The notes beneath the pieces are model-generated. The model saw nothing but the letters and a program-made list of their open reading frames with translations, did not search any database and was not told where the DNA came from. A program made the translations under genes and the position numbers. A stretch of DNA of 64,000 nt from an uncultured Psychrosphaera sp. (GTDB lineage: Bacteria; Pseudomonadota; Gammaproteobacteria; Enterobacterales; Alteromonadaceae). Below, piece by piece: positions 35,970-46,388 of this stretch. The stretch spans positions 1 through 64,000 of the forward strand of contig NZ_CANMSK010000014.1 of NCBI RefSeq assembly GCF_947500655.1, given 5' to 3'. The stretch's first letter is position 1. The number at the start of each line of letters is the position of its first letter.

Positions 35970-36731
35970 TTGATCCACGAATCTGCGATTGTATCCCCCA
36001 GTGCCAAGTTAGGCAAAAACGTTTCTATTGGCCCATGGTCATATATTGGCGATGATGTAGTGATAGGTGATAATACAGTTATTCACTCTCATGTTGTGGT
36101 TAAAGGCCCTTCAATCATTGGCAAAAATAATCAAATTTTTCAATTTTCTTCCGTTGGAGAAGATTGTCAGGATAAAAAATATAATGGTGAACCGACTCGT
36201 TTAGAGATTGGCGACAATAATATTATCCGTGAAAATGTGACAATTCATCGCGGAACTATCCAAGACCAAAGTTTAACTAAAATCGGTAGCAATAACTTAC
36301 TCATGGCGTATGTACATATTGCCCATGACTGTATGGTTGGCGATAATACAATTTTTGCTAACAATGCAAGTATTGCAGGACATGTTCATGTTGGTGATTG
36401 GGCTATTTTAGGTGGTATGGTTGGTGTACATCAGTTCTGTCATATTGGTGCGCATAGTTTTTGCGGCTTAAATTCTATGGTGGTTAAAGACGTGCCTCCT
36501 TATGTTTTAGCATCAGGCCAAAATGCAAAACCACACGGAATCAACTCTGAAGGTCTTAAACGTAGAGGCTTCTCTAGTGATGATATATTAGCTATCAAAC
36601 GAGCTTATAAAGAGTTATACCGTAAAGGGAACTCAGTTGATGAAGCGTTAGAGAATATACCAGATGCAAGTGAAGCTGTAACAGTATTAAAGCAATTTAT
36701 AATTGACTCGCCACGAGGCATCATACGTTAA
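35970..36731 (+). CDS. lpxA: UDP-N-acetylglucosamine O-acyltransferase
   Basis: LpxA performs the first step of lipid A synthesis. The protein is a left-handed beta-helix of hexapeptide repeats from residue 1 to about 180 (SAKLGKNVSIGPW, VIGDNTVIHSHVVV) and a helical C-terminus. The catalytic histidine falls in MAYVHIAHDCMVGDN near 120. The length is 253 residues. The start is TTG at 35970; the following residues IHESAIVSPSA match the family N-terminus. Confidence 0.96.
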   Translation: MIHESAIVSPSAKLGKNVSIGPWSYIGDDVVIGDNTVIHSHVVVKGPSIIGKNNQIFQFSSVGEDCQDKKYNGEPTRLEIGDNNIIRENVTIHRGTIQDQSLTKIGSNNLLMAYVHIAHDCMVGDNTIFANNASIAGHVHVGDWAILGGMVGVHQFCHIGAHSFCGLNSMVVKDVPPYVLASGQNAKPHGINSEGLKRRGFSSDDILAIKRAYKELYRKGNSVDEALENIPDASEAVTVLKQFIIDSPRGIIR

Positions 36732-36771
36732 TCACTAGTTTTTTATAAACTGGGCTTATAAAAGAGCAAGT

Positions 36772-37938
36772 ATGAAAAAAATAAAAATAGCATTGATCGC
36801 CGGAGAACATTCTGGTGATATTTTAGGCGCTGACTTAATGTCGGCGCTTTTGGATCTTGCCAAACAACAAAACCAAGAAACGTCCATTGTATTTAAAGGG
36901 GTTGCTGGCCCTAAAATGATGGCGTTAGGCTGCGAAACCATGTTTGATATGGAAGAGCTTGCCGTTATGGGCATTGTTGAAATATTAAAACGTTTACCGC
37001 GCTTATTAAAAAAACGTAAACAGCTAGTATTGGATTTACTGGAATGGCAGCCAGACATCGTTATTGGCATAGACGCACCAGAATTTAATATCGGTTTAGA
37101 ACTCGCATTAAAACAACAAGGTATTCCAACGGTACATTACGTGAGTCCATCAGTTTGGGCTTGGCGTCAATCTCGTATTCATAAAATAAAAAAAGCCTGT
37201 GACAAAGTATTAGCGTTATTGCCTTTTGAAAAACAGTTTTATGATGATCACAATATGCCTTGTGACTTTGTTGGCCATACCATGGCAGACCAAGTTCCAT
37301 TGGAAGATCAACAAGCAATTTATCGTCAAGAGTTAGGCTTAGCGGCTGAAGATAAAGTATTAGGCGTATTACCGGGCAGTCGAGGCTCTGAAATTAAACT
37401 ATTATTGCGTCCGTTTTTAGATGCAGCGCGCGAGCTAAAACAACAAATTCCAGAGCTTAAAATCCTAGTGCCAGCGATTAATGAAAATCGTGGTGAACTT
37501 ATTGGCAATATAATTGATGAAGAGTACTCAGACTTAAATGTCACTCTGTCTATTGCTAACGCAAGAGCGGTAATGGCTGCATCAGATGCGGTATTATTGG
37601 CATCAGGTACAGCAACACTCGAAACCATGCTAATGAAAACACCTATGGTGGCAGGTTATAAAGTGGGTTGGTTAAGTTATCAAATATTTAGCCGTATGAT
37701 CAAAACCCCATACTTTACGCTACCAAATTTATTAGCACAGAAAATGATAGTGCCAGAGTTAATTCAAAACGACTTAACCACAGACAATATAATAAAACAC
37801 ATCAAACCTATGCTGTGTGAACCTCAATCTGAATTAAAGCAAACGTTTACAGACATACATAGCTCAATAAAACGTGATGCAAGTAAACGAGCTGCCGATT
37901 CTATTTGGCAGCTAATCGCTAAAAATAAGGACGCTTAA
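36772..37938 (+). CDS. lpxB: Lipid-A-disaccharide synthase
   Basis: LpxB is a GT19 glycosyltransferase that joins UDP-diacylglucosamine and lipid X. The N-terminus AGEHSGDILGADLM, the YVSPSVWAWRQSRIHKIKK segment near 124 and LLPGSRGSEI-like VLPGSRGSEIKLL near 200 are diagnostic. The 388 residues match the family. Three bases separate its stop from rnhB. Confidence 0.97.
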   Translation: MKKIKIALIAGEHSGDILGADLMSALLDLAKQQNQETSIVFKGVAGPKMMALGCETMFDMEELAVMGIVEILKRLPRLLKKRKQLVLDLLEWQPDIVIGIDAPEFNIGLELALKQQGIPTVHYVSPSVWAWRQSRIHKIKKACDKVLALLPFEKQFYDDHNMPCDFVGHTMADQVPLEDQQAIYRQELGLAAEDKVLGVLPGSRGSEIKLLLRPFLDAARELKQQIPELKILVPAINENRGELIGNIIDEEYSDLNVTLSIANARAVMAASDAVLLASGTATLETMLMKTPMVAGYKVGWLSYQIFSRMIKTPYFTLPNLLAQKMIVPELIQNDLTTDNIIKHIKPMLCEPQSELKQTFTDIHSSIKRDASKRAADSIWQLIAKNKDA

Positions 37939-37941
37939 CAA

Positions 37942-38547
37942 ATGGATAAAACTTTCCCTGAATATATTTATCCAGACTACCAATTAATTGCAGGTGTTGA
38001 TGAAGTAGGTCGAGGTCCATTAGTTGGGGCCGTGGTTACCGCCGCTGTGATATTAGACCCAAATAATCCTATTGAAGGATTAACCGATTCTAAAAAGTTA
38101 ACGGAAAAAAAGCGTGAATCTTTATCTATAGAGATAAAAGAAAAAGCTCTAGCTTGGTCACTAGCAAGAGCCGATGCGCACGAAGTTGATGAACTAAATA
38201 TATTACACGCAACTATGTTGGCCATGACTCGTGCTGTGGCTCGTTTGTCAATTCAGCCTGAGTTTGTATTAATAGACGGAAATCGTTGCCCAGAATTGCC
38301 TATGCCGTCTGAAGCATTAGTTAAAGGCGACTTACGAGTTGCTGAAATTAGTGCAGCGTCTATTATCGCCAAAGTGCACAGAGATAACGAAATGAAAGAG
38401 CTCGATTTAGTTTACCCTGAATTTGGTTTTGCTAAGCATAAAGGTTATCCAACAAAATTACATTTTGAAATGCTTGCTAAATACGGCCCTACACCGCAAC
38501 ATAGACAATCGTTTAAACCAGTGAGAAAAGCACTTGGTTTAGAATAA
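37942..38547 (+). CDS. rnhB: Ribonuclease HII
   Basis: RNase HII removes RNA embedded in DNA, including single ribonucleotides. The catalytic Asp-Glu pair is in [14 protein letters not shown] near residue 19; LIDGNR near 113 and the [13 protein letters not shown] segment near 135 complete the site. The 201 residues fit. It is the usual neighbour of lpxB and dnaE. Confidence 0.97.
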   Translation: MDKTFPEYIYPDYQLIAGVDEVGRGPLVGAVVTAAVILDPNNPIEGLTDSKKLTEKKRESLSIEIKEKALAWSLARADAHEVDELNILHATMLAMTRAVARLSIQPEFVLIDGNRCPELPMPSEALVKGDLRVAEISAASIIAKVHRDNEMKELDLVYPEFGFAKHKGYPTKLHFEMLAKYGPTPQHRQSFKPVRKALGLE

Positions 38548-38680
38548 TTAGTCCGTGCTATTACAATATCAGCGCCGTTAATATCAGCTGACAGAGTCTA
38601 AATAGTACTTAGAACAGCAGCTAAATTAAGTAATAAAGTCACTGAATTGTGACCAATAACAGTGATAACTATTAATAAAT

Positions 38681-41600
38681 ATGTCAGAAACTAAAGCACC
38701 CAGCAAAGATCCTAAATTTATACATCTTAGAGTACACAGCGATTACTCTATGATGGACGGCGTTACTAAGGTTAAAAAAATCTTAGCTAAAGCCGCAGAT
38801 TTAAACATGCCTGCAATTGCATTAACCGACCAAATGAATTTATGTGGCTTGGTTAAATTTTACCAAGGTGCGCATGGTTTAGGTATTAAGCCAATTATTG
38901 GTGTGGATGTTTGGGTTCAACGAAAAGACGATGAACCATTATTTAGATTAACTTTACTGGCTAAAAATAATGCTGGTTATAAAAACATTACCGACCTTAT
39001 CTCAAATGCCTATTTAAAAGGCTCAGTGCGCGGTAAAGCGATTATTGAAAAAGATTGGTTAATTGAGCACAAAGAAGGTGTGATCATCTTATCTGGTGCA
39101 GACCAAGGCGATATCGCTTTTGGTTTAGCCAAAAACAATCCTAAGTTATTACAAGAAATTATTGAGCCTTATCAAACTCATTTCCAAGATCACTTTTTTA
39201 TTGAAGTGAATCGTACCGGTCGTCCTGAAGAACGACTTTATAATGATCAAGTATTAGACTTTGCTGAGCAAACTGGCTTTCCAATTGTTGCCACAAACCA
39301 CGTGGTATTTATGTCGCCAGACGATTTTGACGCCCATGAAATTCGTGTCTGTATCCATCAAAAATACACCTTAGAAGATAAGAAAAGACCAAAGGATTAC
39401 AGCTCACAACAATATTTACGAACAGAAGAAGAAATGTGTGAGCTATTTGCTGACATTCCCTCTGCACTACAAAATTCAGTAGAGATTGCCAAACGTTGTA
39501 ATGTCACGGTTAAGCTTGGTGAGTACTTCCTACCAGCTTGTCCTACCGATGGCATGTCTGAAGCAGACTTCTTAATAAAAATCTCCAGAGAAGGGTTAGA
39601 AGAGCGTTTAGTCTTTTTATTCCCAGATCAAGAAGATCGTAAAACTAAGCGTGTTGAATACGATGAACGATTAGAGATTGAACTTGGCGTGATCAACGAA
39701 ATGGGATTCCCCGGTTACTTCCTAATTGTTGCCGAGTTTATCCAGTGGAGTAAAGACAACAATATTCCAGTTGGTCCCGGTCGTGGGTCTGGTGCTGGTT
39801 CATTGGTAGCTTATGTATTAAAGATCACAGATTTGGATCCACTTGAGTTTGCACTTCTATTCGAACGATTCTTGAATCCAGAACGTGTATCTATGCCGGA
39901 TTTCGATATCGACTTCTGCATGGAACGCCGTGAAGAAGTAATCGACCACGTAGCAGAACTGTATGGCCGTGATGCGGTATCGCAAATTATCACCTTTGGT
40001 ACATTAGCAGCTAAAGCCGTTATATTAGGCGTAGGTCGTGTACTTGGTCATCCTTATGGTTTTGTGGACCGTATTTCAAAATTAATTCCAACGGTACCCG
40101 GAACTGACTTAAAAAAAGCCTTTGAAGTTGAACCTCAACTAACTGAGCTTTATAACAGCGACTCTGATGTAAAAGAGCTAATTGATATGGCGCGTAAGTT
40201 GGAAGGTGTAACCTCCAATGCCGGTAAACACGCCGGTGGTGTTGTAATCGCTCCAACTAAAATTACCGACTTTGCGCCTTTGTATTGTGACGACGAAGGT
40301 AATAACCCAGTTACTCAGTTTGATAAAAATGACGTTGAAACAGCAGGGTTAGTTAAATTCGATTTCTTGGGATTACGTACTTTAACTATCTTGCAGTGGG
40401 CCATAGAAATGGCCGATGCAAAGTTAGCGAAAGCGGGCAAACCGCCTATTGATATAGCATCAATAGATGTTGCCGACCCAGCTTGTTTTAGAATGTTGAA
40501 AAATGCCGAAACAACGGCGGTATTCCAGCTAGAATCGTCCGGTATGAAAAGCCTAATCAAACGATTAGAGCCTGATAACTTTGAAGAAATAATCGCACTC
40601 GTTGCCTTATTCCGTCCGGGTCCTTTGGACTCAGGCATGGTAGATAACTTTATCTTGCGTAAAAAAGGTGAAGAAGAAGTTGCTTACCCAGATCACGAAT
40701 ACCAGCACGAATGCCTTAAAGAAGTACTAGAACCAACCTACGGCATTATTGTTTATCAAGAACAAGTAATGCAGATAGCACAGGAAATGTCAGGTTACTC
40801 ACTTGGTGGCGCCGACATGTTACGTCGTGCTATGGGTAAGAAAAAACCTGAAGAAATGGAAAAGCAGCGTGCAACGTTTGCTGAAGGTGCTAAAAATAAC
40901 AATATTGATCCGGAGCTAGCCACCAAGATATTTGATCTGGTGGAAAAATTTGCGGGCTACGGTTTTAATAAATCTCACTCAGCCGCTTATGCATTAGTGT
41001 CTTACCAGACGTTATGGATGAAAACCCATTTCCCGTCTGAGTTTATGGCTGCGGTTATGTCTGCGGATATGGATAACACTGACAAAATTGTTACCTTAGT
41101 TGACGAATGCGACCGCATGAAACTAGTGATTGAGCCACCAGATGTTAACTCTGGCTCATACAAGTTCACAGTAAATGAACAAGAACATATTATTTACGGC
41201 ATTGGTGCAATTAAAGGTGTGGGTGAAGCTCCGGTTGAAGCTATTTTAGAAGCAAGAGAAAAGGGCGGTAAGTTTAAAGACTTATTCGACTTCTGTGCTC
41301 GTGTTGATATTAAAAAGCTAAATAAACGCGTAATGGAAAAACTTGTTTTAGCTGGCGCACTTGACCAAATTGGTCCAGCTCCACATAAACAAGAACAACG
41401 TGCGATTATTATGGCAACCTTGGAAGATGCGTTAAAAGCTGCTAACCAAGAAGCTAAAAATATAGATTTAGGCCAATCCGATTTATTTGGTTTATTAGCG
41501 ACCGATGACGCCGACGTACAACAAAAATTTAAACCAGCGACTTTATGGCCAGATAAAAAATGGTTACAAGGCGAAAAAGAAACCTTAGGTTTATTTTTAA

Positions 41601-42190
41601 CAGGCCATCCAATTAATGAATATCGTAAAGAATTACGTCATTATACTAAGATAAAACTCGCGGAAGTAACGCCAACACGTCGCGATCAGTCAGTTATTGT
41701 TGTTGGACTGGTAATAGATGTTAGAGTGTTGGTAAATAAAAAGAATCGTCAATGGGCATTAGTTAAAATTGACGATAAAAGCGGCAGATTAGACTTGAGA
41801 TTCTTCCCAGAACAGTATGATATGTATCAAGATCAGCTGCAAGATGGAAAAATAATCGTCGTTTCTGGACAGGTCAGCTTTGATAATTTCAGTGACGGCA
41901 ATACAATGACTGCTCGCGATGTTATGTCGTTAACTCAAGCAAGAGAAAAATACGTTAATTGTATTAACTTGAATGTTAACAGTGTGGAAAAAGGTAATAA
42001 AATTCAGCAACAATTAAAAAGGCTGTTGTTACCTTATAAAGATGGCACAACTCCAGTTCGTATAAGTTACGCAAATGAACTGGCAATCGCAGAGATTGAA
42101 CTAGGAACCAGTTGGCGAGTTAATCCTGATGATCAACTTTTTGTTGATATTAAGGAAGCCTTGGAAATTGATCCTAATCTAGAATTCTAA
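38681..42190 (+). CDS. dnaE: DNA polymerase III subunit alpha
   Basis: DnaE is the replicative polymerase subunit. The N-terminal PHP domain has [12 protein letters not shown]. The palm contains [12 protein letters not shown] near residue 405 with the catalytic aspartates, and [14 protein letters not shown] precedes it. An OB-fold region near 1000 and the tau-binding tail follow. The 1169 residues match the DnaE1 type. The ribosome site is weak and the upstream 133 bases hold no obvious gene. Confidence 0.98.
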   Translation: MSETKAPSKDPKFIHLRVHSDYSMMDGVTKVKKILAKAADLNMPAIALTDQMNLCGLVKFYQGAHGLGIKPIIGVDVWVQRKDDEPLFRLTLLAKNNAGYKNITDLISNAYLKGSVRGKAIIEKDWLIEHKEGVIILSGADQGDIAFGLAKNNPKLLQEIIEPYQTHFQDHFFIEVNRTGRPEERLYNDQVLDFAEQTGFPIVATNHVVFMSPDDFDAHEIRVCIHQKYTLEDKKRPKDYSSQQYLRTEEEMCELFADIPSALQNSVEIAKRCNVTVKLGEYFLPACPTDGMSEADFLIKISREGLEERLVFLFPDQEDRKTKRVEYDERLEIELGVINEMGFPGYFLIVAEFIQWSKDNNIPVGPGRGSGAGSLVAYVLKITDLDPLEFALLFERFLNPERVSMPDFDIDFCMERREEVIDHVAELYGRDAVSQIITFGTLAAKAVILGVGRVLGHPYGFVDRISKLIPTVPGTDLKKAFEVEPQLTELYNSDSDVKELIDMARKLEGVTSNAGKHAGGVVIAPTKITDFAPLYCDDEGNNPVTQFDKNDVETAGLVKFDFLGLRTLTILQWAIEMADAKLAKAGKPPIDIASIDVADPACFRMLKNAETTAVFQLESSGMKSLIKRLEPDNFEEIIALVALFRPGPLDSGMVDNFILRKKGEEEVAYPDHEYQHECLKEVLEPTYGIIVYQEQVMQIAQEMSGYSLGGADMLRRAMGKKKPEEMEKQRATFAEGAKNNNIDPELATKIFDLVEKFAGYGFNKSHSAAYALVSYQTLWMKTHFPSEFMAAVMSADMDNTDKIVTLVDECDRMKLVIEPPDVNSGSYKFTVNEQEHIIYGIGAIKGVGEAPVEAILEAREKGGKFKDLFDFCARVDIKKLNKRVMEKLVLAGALDQIGPAPHKQEQRAIIMATLEDALKAANQEAKNIDLGQSDLFGLLATDDADVQQKFKPATLWPDKKWLQGEKETLGLFLTGHPINEYRKELRHYTKIKLAEVTPTRRDQSVIVVGLVIDVRVLVNKKNRQWALVKIDDKSGRLDLRFFPEQYDMYQDQLQDGKIIVVSGQVSFDNFSDGNTMTARDVMSLTQAREKYVNCINLNVNSVEKGNKIQQQLKRLLLPYKDGTTPVRISYANELAIAEIELGTSWRVNPDDQLFVDIKEALEIDPNLEF

Positions 42191-42252
42191 TGGGTTGTTA
42201 TGTCAACGATATTACAACTAGTATTAAATATTATCTTTAAGTCGGTGGAAGT

Positions 42253-43209
42253 ATGAGTCTTAATTATCTTGAATTTGAACAGCCAATTGCTGAATTAGAA
42301 GCAAAAATAAATGAGCTGATGAAAGTTAACCGTAGTGGCGAATTAGACTTAGGTTTGGAAGATGAAATTTCAAACTTAAAGAAAAAGAACCATGAACTGA
42401 CCAAAAAAATCTTTGGCGACCTAGGCGCTTGGCAAGTAGCACAAATTGCTCGTCATCCTTTACGTCCTTATACTAAAGATTACATTGAACGTATCTTTAC
42501 TGAGTTTGATGAATTGGCAGGTGATAGAACTTACGCTAACGACTTAGCTATTGTTGGTGGTATTGCTCGTTTGGACGACGAACCAGTAATGATCATAGGT
42601 CAGCAAAAAGGCCGTGATACGGCTGAAAAAATTAAACGCAACTTTGGTATGCCAAAACCTGAAGGCTACCGTAAAGCGTTACGCTTAATGGAAATGGCAG
42701 AACGTTTTAATATGCCAATCATTACTTTTATTGATACTCCGGGGGCTTATCCTGGTATTGGCGCAGAAGAACGCGGCCAAAGTGAAGCAATAGCGCGTAA
42801 CTTAAAAGTAATGTCAGGTTTAAAAGTACCAGTTATTTGTACTGTTATTGGTGAAGGTGGTTCTGGTGGCGCACTAGCTATTGGTGTTGGCGACAGAGTT
42901 AACATGTTGCAATACAGTACTTACTCGGTTATCTCTCCAGAAGGTTGTGCATCAATTTTATGGAAATCAGCTGAAAAAGCACCATTAGCGGCAGAAGCTA
43001 TGGGCATTACTGCGCAAAAAATTAAAACATTAGGTTTAGTTGATAACTTAGTTGATGAACCTCTTGGTGGCGCTCACAGAGATATGGAGCTAATGGCTGC
43101 TAATCTTAAACAACGCCTTAAAGAAGACTTAGCTGATTTAAAAGCCTTGTCTACAGAAGAGTTATTAGACCAACGTTATGAACGTTTAATGGGCTACGGG
43201 TATTTATAA
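42253..43209 (+). CDS. accA: Acetyl-CoA carboxylase carboxyltransferase subunit alpha
   Basis: AccA, with AccD, makes malonyl-CoA, the extender for fatty acids and presumably for the aryl polyene chain. Conserved blocks include [69 protein letters not shown] and [12 protein letters not shown]. The 318 residues are standard. GGTGGAAG precedes the ATG. Confidence 0.98.
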   Translation: MSLNYLEFEQPIAELEAKINELMKVNRSGELDLGLEDEISNLKKKNHELTKKIFGDLGAWQVAQIARHPLRPYTKDYIERIFTEFDELAGDRTYANDLAIVGGIARLDDEPVMIIGQQKGRDTAEKIKRNFGMPKPEGYRKALRLMEMAERFNMPIITFIDTPGAYPGIGAEERGQSEAIARNLKVMSGLKVPVICTVIGEGGSGGALAIGVGDRVNMLQYSTYSVISPEGCASILWKSAEKAPLAAEAMGITAQKIKTLGLVDNLVDEPLGGAHRDMELMAANLKQRLKEDLADLKALSTEELLDQRYERLMGYGYL

Positions 43210-43227
43210 ACCCATAGGCTCTTTTTT
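43191..43227 (+). terminator. Terminator at the end of accA
   Basis: The last coding bases (GGGCTACGGGT) pair with ACCCATAGGCTC-type sequence at 43209-43221 with one bulge and wobble, followed by six T residues (43222-43227). The stem includes the stop codon region. Confidence 0.6.
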
Positions 43228-43289
43228 ATAAAGTAGCCTTAAAAACAAATCTTTGCGATACTAGTAGTATTGATAAAAGCCATCATTTA

Positions 43290-43553
43290 TACCAATTGAG
43301 TTAATGAATTGATTAGTTCAGAGCTATGTTAGAGGTGTGAGAATAAGCAAAATTTGTGTCGATATAGTTATTCTACATCAAGTAAATTTTGCGCAATTAT
43401 CGCGCCTCTAACAAGCTCCCGAAGGGCGAGTTTAAAAGGCTCATATGCTTTGTTATTGATTTCAACAAGGGAACAACCATTCTCTTCAATCAATGCCTCA
43501 CCTATGAACCTTTTAATTCTCGCTGAATAACTAATTCATTAACTCAATTGGTA
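43290..43553. mobile_element. Probable MITE with 21-base perfect terminal inverted repeats
   Basis: TACCAATTGAGTTAATGAATT (one base shorter if the ends are trimmed) starts at 43290 and its exact complement ends at 43553; the symmetry continues imperfectly inward. A nested inverted repeat, GTTAGAGG with CCTCTAAC, lies inside with AAAATTT arms. The 264-base element has no gene. TTA flanks it on both sides (43287-43289 and 43554-43556), consistent with a 3-base target duplication, though so short a match is weak evidence. It fills most of the 422-base accA-tilS interval; the rest (43228-43286, 43557-43631) shows nothing. Confidence 0.75.
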
Positions 43554-43631
43554 TTAGATGGCTTTTTTGTTTTTGAGATAAGTTTTTTAACATAAGCTTT
43601 TTACTACAAGCGTTACAGGCAAATATAAACA

Positions 43632-45047
43632 ATGCGTTTAACTTGGCAGCACTTACACTCTTTTGTAGAACAGCACTTTATAAAACAGCAAAGCTTGGGG
43701 CAGGCTCTTGAAAAAGATACACTAGCTGGTGAGTTAGTTGTTGGACTAAGTGGTGGTGTGGACTCTATTGCGCTATTGCATTTGTTTTTACAGTTACGTG
43801 ACAACACCAATATTAACTTTAGTGCCGTTCATGTTAATCACGGTTTAAGCCAATATGCAGAGCAGTGGCAAGATACATTACAAACGTTGTGTGCTCAGTT
43901 AGATATTAAGTTAATAGTTAAGCAGGTAAGCATTCAAGCGCAATCCAGAACCTCGTTAGAGCAACAAGCGCGTGATGCTAGATACCAAGCCATTGCTGAT
44001 TCATTAGCGCCTAATTCAATCTTATTTACTGGTCATCACCAGTCAGACCAAATGGAAACCTTTTTATTACGCTTAATGCGTGGATCAGGTTTAACTGGGC
44101 TTGCCTCAATGCGTGAAATAAGTGCATTTCCCCATGCATCAGGCAGACAAAAGCAACTTAAAATAGCCAGACCGTTATTAACAATACCAAAGCAAAGGAT
44201 TATCGAATTTGCCAACGCAAACAGCTTAACTTGGGTCGAAGACGACTCAAACACAGATGAAAAGTTTGACCGCAACTACGTGCGGTTATCTATTTTACCT
44301 GCACTGTTTAAACGCTGGCCGTTAGCAGGAAAGTCAATTAATACCGCTACTGAGCTATTACAACAAGACTCTGATTTACTTAATGAATACGTTGAACAAG
44401 ATTACTTAGCTTGTTTAGATAAAGGCTTTGCTCAGCACTCAGTATTAGATATTAATAAGTTAACGGACTTGTCTTTAGCTAAGCAGAAAGCCATTGTGCG
44501 TATGTTTATTTATAAACAAATTAATATTTATCCAGCGCTAACTGTTTTAAATGAATTGTTGCAGCAAATTAGCCACTTTAATCCAGATACTAATATTCAC
44601 TTAAAAGTAGCAAATAGCTTTTTAAAAACCCATAAAAACCATTTGTACTTGGTCAGCGACGTTATTAATGACGCAAGAGATTTAAGCTCAGTTGAATTAA
44701 TGGTTAGCAATGGAAAGTGGAGCGTATTACCAGAGAATATGCTTTATAAAGAGATAAAAGTAGACGTTGCTGCTGAACATACGGTTGTTATTAAATGGGC
44801 ACGATTTACCGAAATGTTTCAGCCTAATAAAAACTCAGGCCATAAAAAGTTAAATAAATACTTAAAAGAAATAGGCTGCCCAACATGGTGGCGAGAGCAC
44901 ATTCCACTTGTTTATATTAATGGTGAATTGGTGGCCGTGGCGGATATTGCTGTTTCTGCTGCTTTTGCGGAGGTTTCTGCAGCTTTTGCGGAGGTTTCTG
45001 CAGCTTTTGCGGAGATTGTCGGTTCAATTAAAATTGAATTGAAATAA
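43632..45047 (+). CDS. tilS: tRNA(Ile)-lysidine synthase
   Basis: TilS converts C34 of the CAU-anticodon tRNA-Ile to lysidine, allowing AUA reading. The PP-loop motif GLSGGVDSIAL is near residue 40, HVNHGLS and TGHHQSDQMETFLLRLMRGSGLTGL follow. The C-terminal domain contains GCPTWWREHIPLVY. The 471 residues exceed E. coli's 432 partly because of three in-frame copies of VSAAFAE close to the C-terminus, encoded by a 21-base tandem repeat. Confidence 0.95.
   Translation: MRLTWQHLHSFVEQHFIKQQSLGQALEKDTLAGELVVGLSGGVDSIALLHLFLQLRDNTNINFSAVHVNHGLSQYAEQWQDTLQTLCAQLDIKLIVKQVSIQAQSRTSLEQQARDARYQAIADSLAPNSILFTGHHQSDQMETFLLRLMRGSGLTGLASMREISAFPHASGRQKQLKIARPLLTIPKQRIIEFANANSLTWVEDDSNTDEKFDRNYVRLSILPALFKRWPLAGKSINTATELLQQDSDLLNEYVEQDYLACLDKGFAQHSVLDINKLTDLSLAKQKAIVRMFIYKQINIYPALTVLNELLQQISHFNPDTNIHLKVANSFLKTHKNHLYLVSDVINDARDLSSVELMVSNGKWSVLPENMLYKEIKVDVAAEHTVVIKWARFTEMFQPNKNSGHKKLNKYLKEIGCPTWWREHIPLVYINGELVAVADIAVSAAFAEVSAAFAEVSAAFAEIVGSIKIELK
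44952..45014 (+). repeat. In-frame 21-base tandem repeat in the 3' end of tilS (three units)
   Basis: Units at 44952-44972, 44973-44993 and 44994-45014 differ by a single base (GCT versus GCA). Each encodes VSAAFAE. The unit length keeps the frame, so copy-number change would lengthen or shorten the C-terminal tail without truncation. Confidence 0.95.
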
Positions 45048-45524
45048 AGGTGTTGGTTTATTTTTTAATTTGAAAGGTATACTGTTTTCCATTGTGATAA
45101 TTGATAGATCTGGTTTCGCCTGACGGCGAGTTACCTTTTTTCAACAGCCAAAAAACGTAACCTGCACTTTATAATGAAACAGAGCGCCGCTTCCAAACAA
45201 AATCCAATACTTCATTAAATAGTTATTTTTGTTTATAAAAACGGGCTTAACTTTCGTCCCTGAAAAAGCCCTTTCTCAGCATCCATGCTTCGAATTTTAT
45301 AAAAAATAATATTTAACGAAGTGATTTTGTGATGGAGACTTAAAAGCAAAAGCAAAAGCAAAAGCAAAAGCAAAAGCAAAAGCAAAAGCAAAAGCAAAAA
45401 CAAAGCGAACGTTATGGTTCGCGAACAGTTGATTGACTAATATGTTTGTGCAAATTAGAGTGTATCTGTGCGTTATTTTGATACAAGTATATATAATTAC
45501 AGGACTTCTAAGTAAGGGATAGCT
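45048..45524. other. Interval between tilS and the putAbiC-like gene
   Basis: No credible gene lies here. The left part contains GGTTTCGCCTGACGGCGAG (about 45112-45130), similar to a GTTTCGCCTGACGGCGAGTTAC-type sequence that I recall as dispersed in proteobacterial intergenic regions. A weak GGGCTT/AAGCCC inverted repeat follows near 45243-45272, then the AAAAGC array (45342-45395). The final 130 bases must hold the promoter of the next gene; I cannot name its elements. Confidence 0.5.
45342..45395. repeat. Hexanucleotide tandem repeat (AAAAGC, nine units)
   Basis: Nine perfect AAAAGC units are followed by one degenerate unit (AAAAAC). The array ends 130 bases before the ATG of the putAbiC-like gene. 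Variation in unit number would change promoter spacing or upstream context rather than a coding frame. Confidence 0.95.
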
Positions 45525-46304
45525 ATGATAGAAAATCAAGAACAGTCCAAGAGAAATTTTGACAGTGTAGTAAGATTCACACCTTTAATTGCTGTCATAT
45601 CAATTGCCGTGTTAGCTGCCTTTTATTTTATACCTAGATTACACCTAAACTTTGTACTTGATTCAAGTGTTTGGGGAGCTGTGGGAGATTTTTTTGGTGG
45701 GATACTTAATCCTATATTATCGTTTTTTACAATATTACTATTAGCATCATCATTGAAATACCAGAGTAGAGAACTCAAGGCTAGTACACAGGCATTAAAT
45801 GACACTAAGGATATCCATAGAGAAAACTTGTTAATTCAACAACGTAATGTGTTAATCCCTATAGCAACAGAGCGTTTAGATACTCATATTACTCAAATAA
45901 GGGAAAAGGTAGAAATTAACCTCCCGCTTAGTACGTTTGTACTTCTTGAGCCAGAGTTTAAGGAGTTCAAAGAAAAATTAGATACATTGAGCATCATCCA
46001 AGTTGGCGATTTATTGTTAGACTTCAAAGATAAATGTACACCTGATTCGAAAGCATATAAAGTCCAAAAAACAGGGTTGTACGATGAACTATCAAAACAT
46101 ATTAATAATGTAGTTAATGAGATAAACCTAGTTACAAGTATTGCCAAAGAGCTTCAAGATTTAGGGTGTCATGATTTTGTGTACCTCCGGTACGTACACG
46201 ATGTGACTTGGTTCGTCATGAAGTTAAAGTATTTACAACCAATATTAAAACAGCACTGTTACAGTCGCTTGGAATATTCTGCGGCGGAAGCCAATAAAAT
46301 TTGA
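45525..46304 (+). CDS. Membrane protein resembling putAbiC (putative phage abortive infection protein)
   Basis: The 259-residue protein has two N-terminal membrane helices (about 19-33 and 50-72). The link and second helix read VWGAVGDFFGGILNPILSF, and a coiled-coil SLKYQSRELKASTQALNDTKDIHRENLLIQQ follows. This WGxxGDFFGGxLNP arrangement is typical of proteins annotated putAbiC (PF16872). The C-terminal part is helical and cytoplasmic with no catalytic motif I can name. It stands alone between core genes, flanked by microsatellites. A defence role is only suggested by the family name. Confidence 0.55.
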   Translation: MIENQEQSKRNFDSVVRFTPLIAVISIAVLAAFYFIPRLHLNFVLDSSVWGAVGDFFGGILNPILSFFTILLLASSLKYQSRELKASTQALNDTKDIHRENLLIQQRNVLIPIATERLDTHITQIREKVEINLPLSTFVLLEPEFKEFKEKLDTLSIIQVGDLLLDFKDKCTPDSKAYKVQKTGLYDELSKHINNVVNEINLVTSIAKELQDLGCHDFVYLRYVHDVTWFVMKLKYLQPILKQHCYSRLEYSAAEANKI

Positions 46305-46343
46305 AGCAAGGTATTTTATGAGCTTCGTAAAGAAGAATACTTT

Positions 46344-46388
46344 CCTTAAAGCCTTAAAGCCTTAAAGCCTTAAAGCCTTAAAGCCTTA
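46344..46388. repeat. Octanucleotide tandem repeat (CCTTAAAG, five units) ending in a stop codon
   Basis: Five perfect units fill 46344-46383 and a partial unit CCTTA follows. Its TTA (46386-46388) is the complement of the TAA stop of the minus-strand DUF1415 gene. As at dapD, the array begins inside the stop codon and runs into the 3' UTR. Confidence 0.95.

Noticed and set aside
42191..42252. Possible small gene between dnaE and accA
   Set aside because: Only a short frame with ATG is visible; the gap is too short and accA has its own ribosome site.
45297..45539. Minus-strand frame rich in alternating Phe-Ala residues
   Set aside because: It is only the translation of the AAAAGC microsatellite and has no start context or family.
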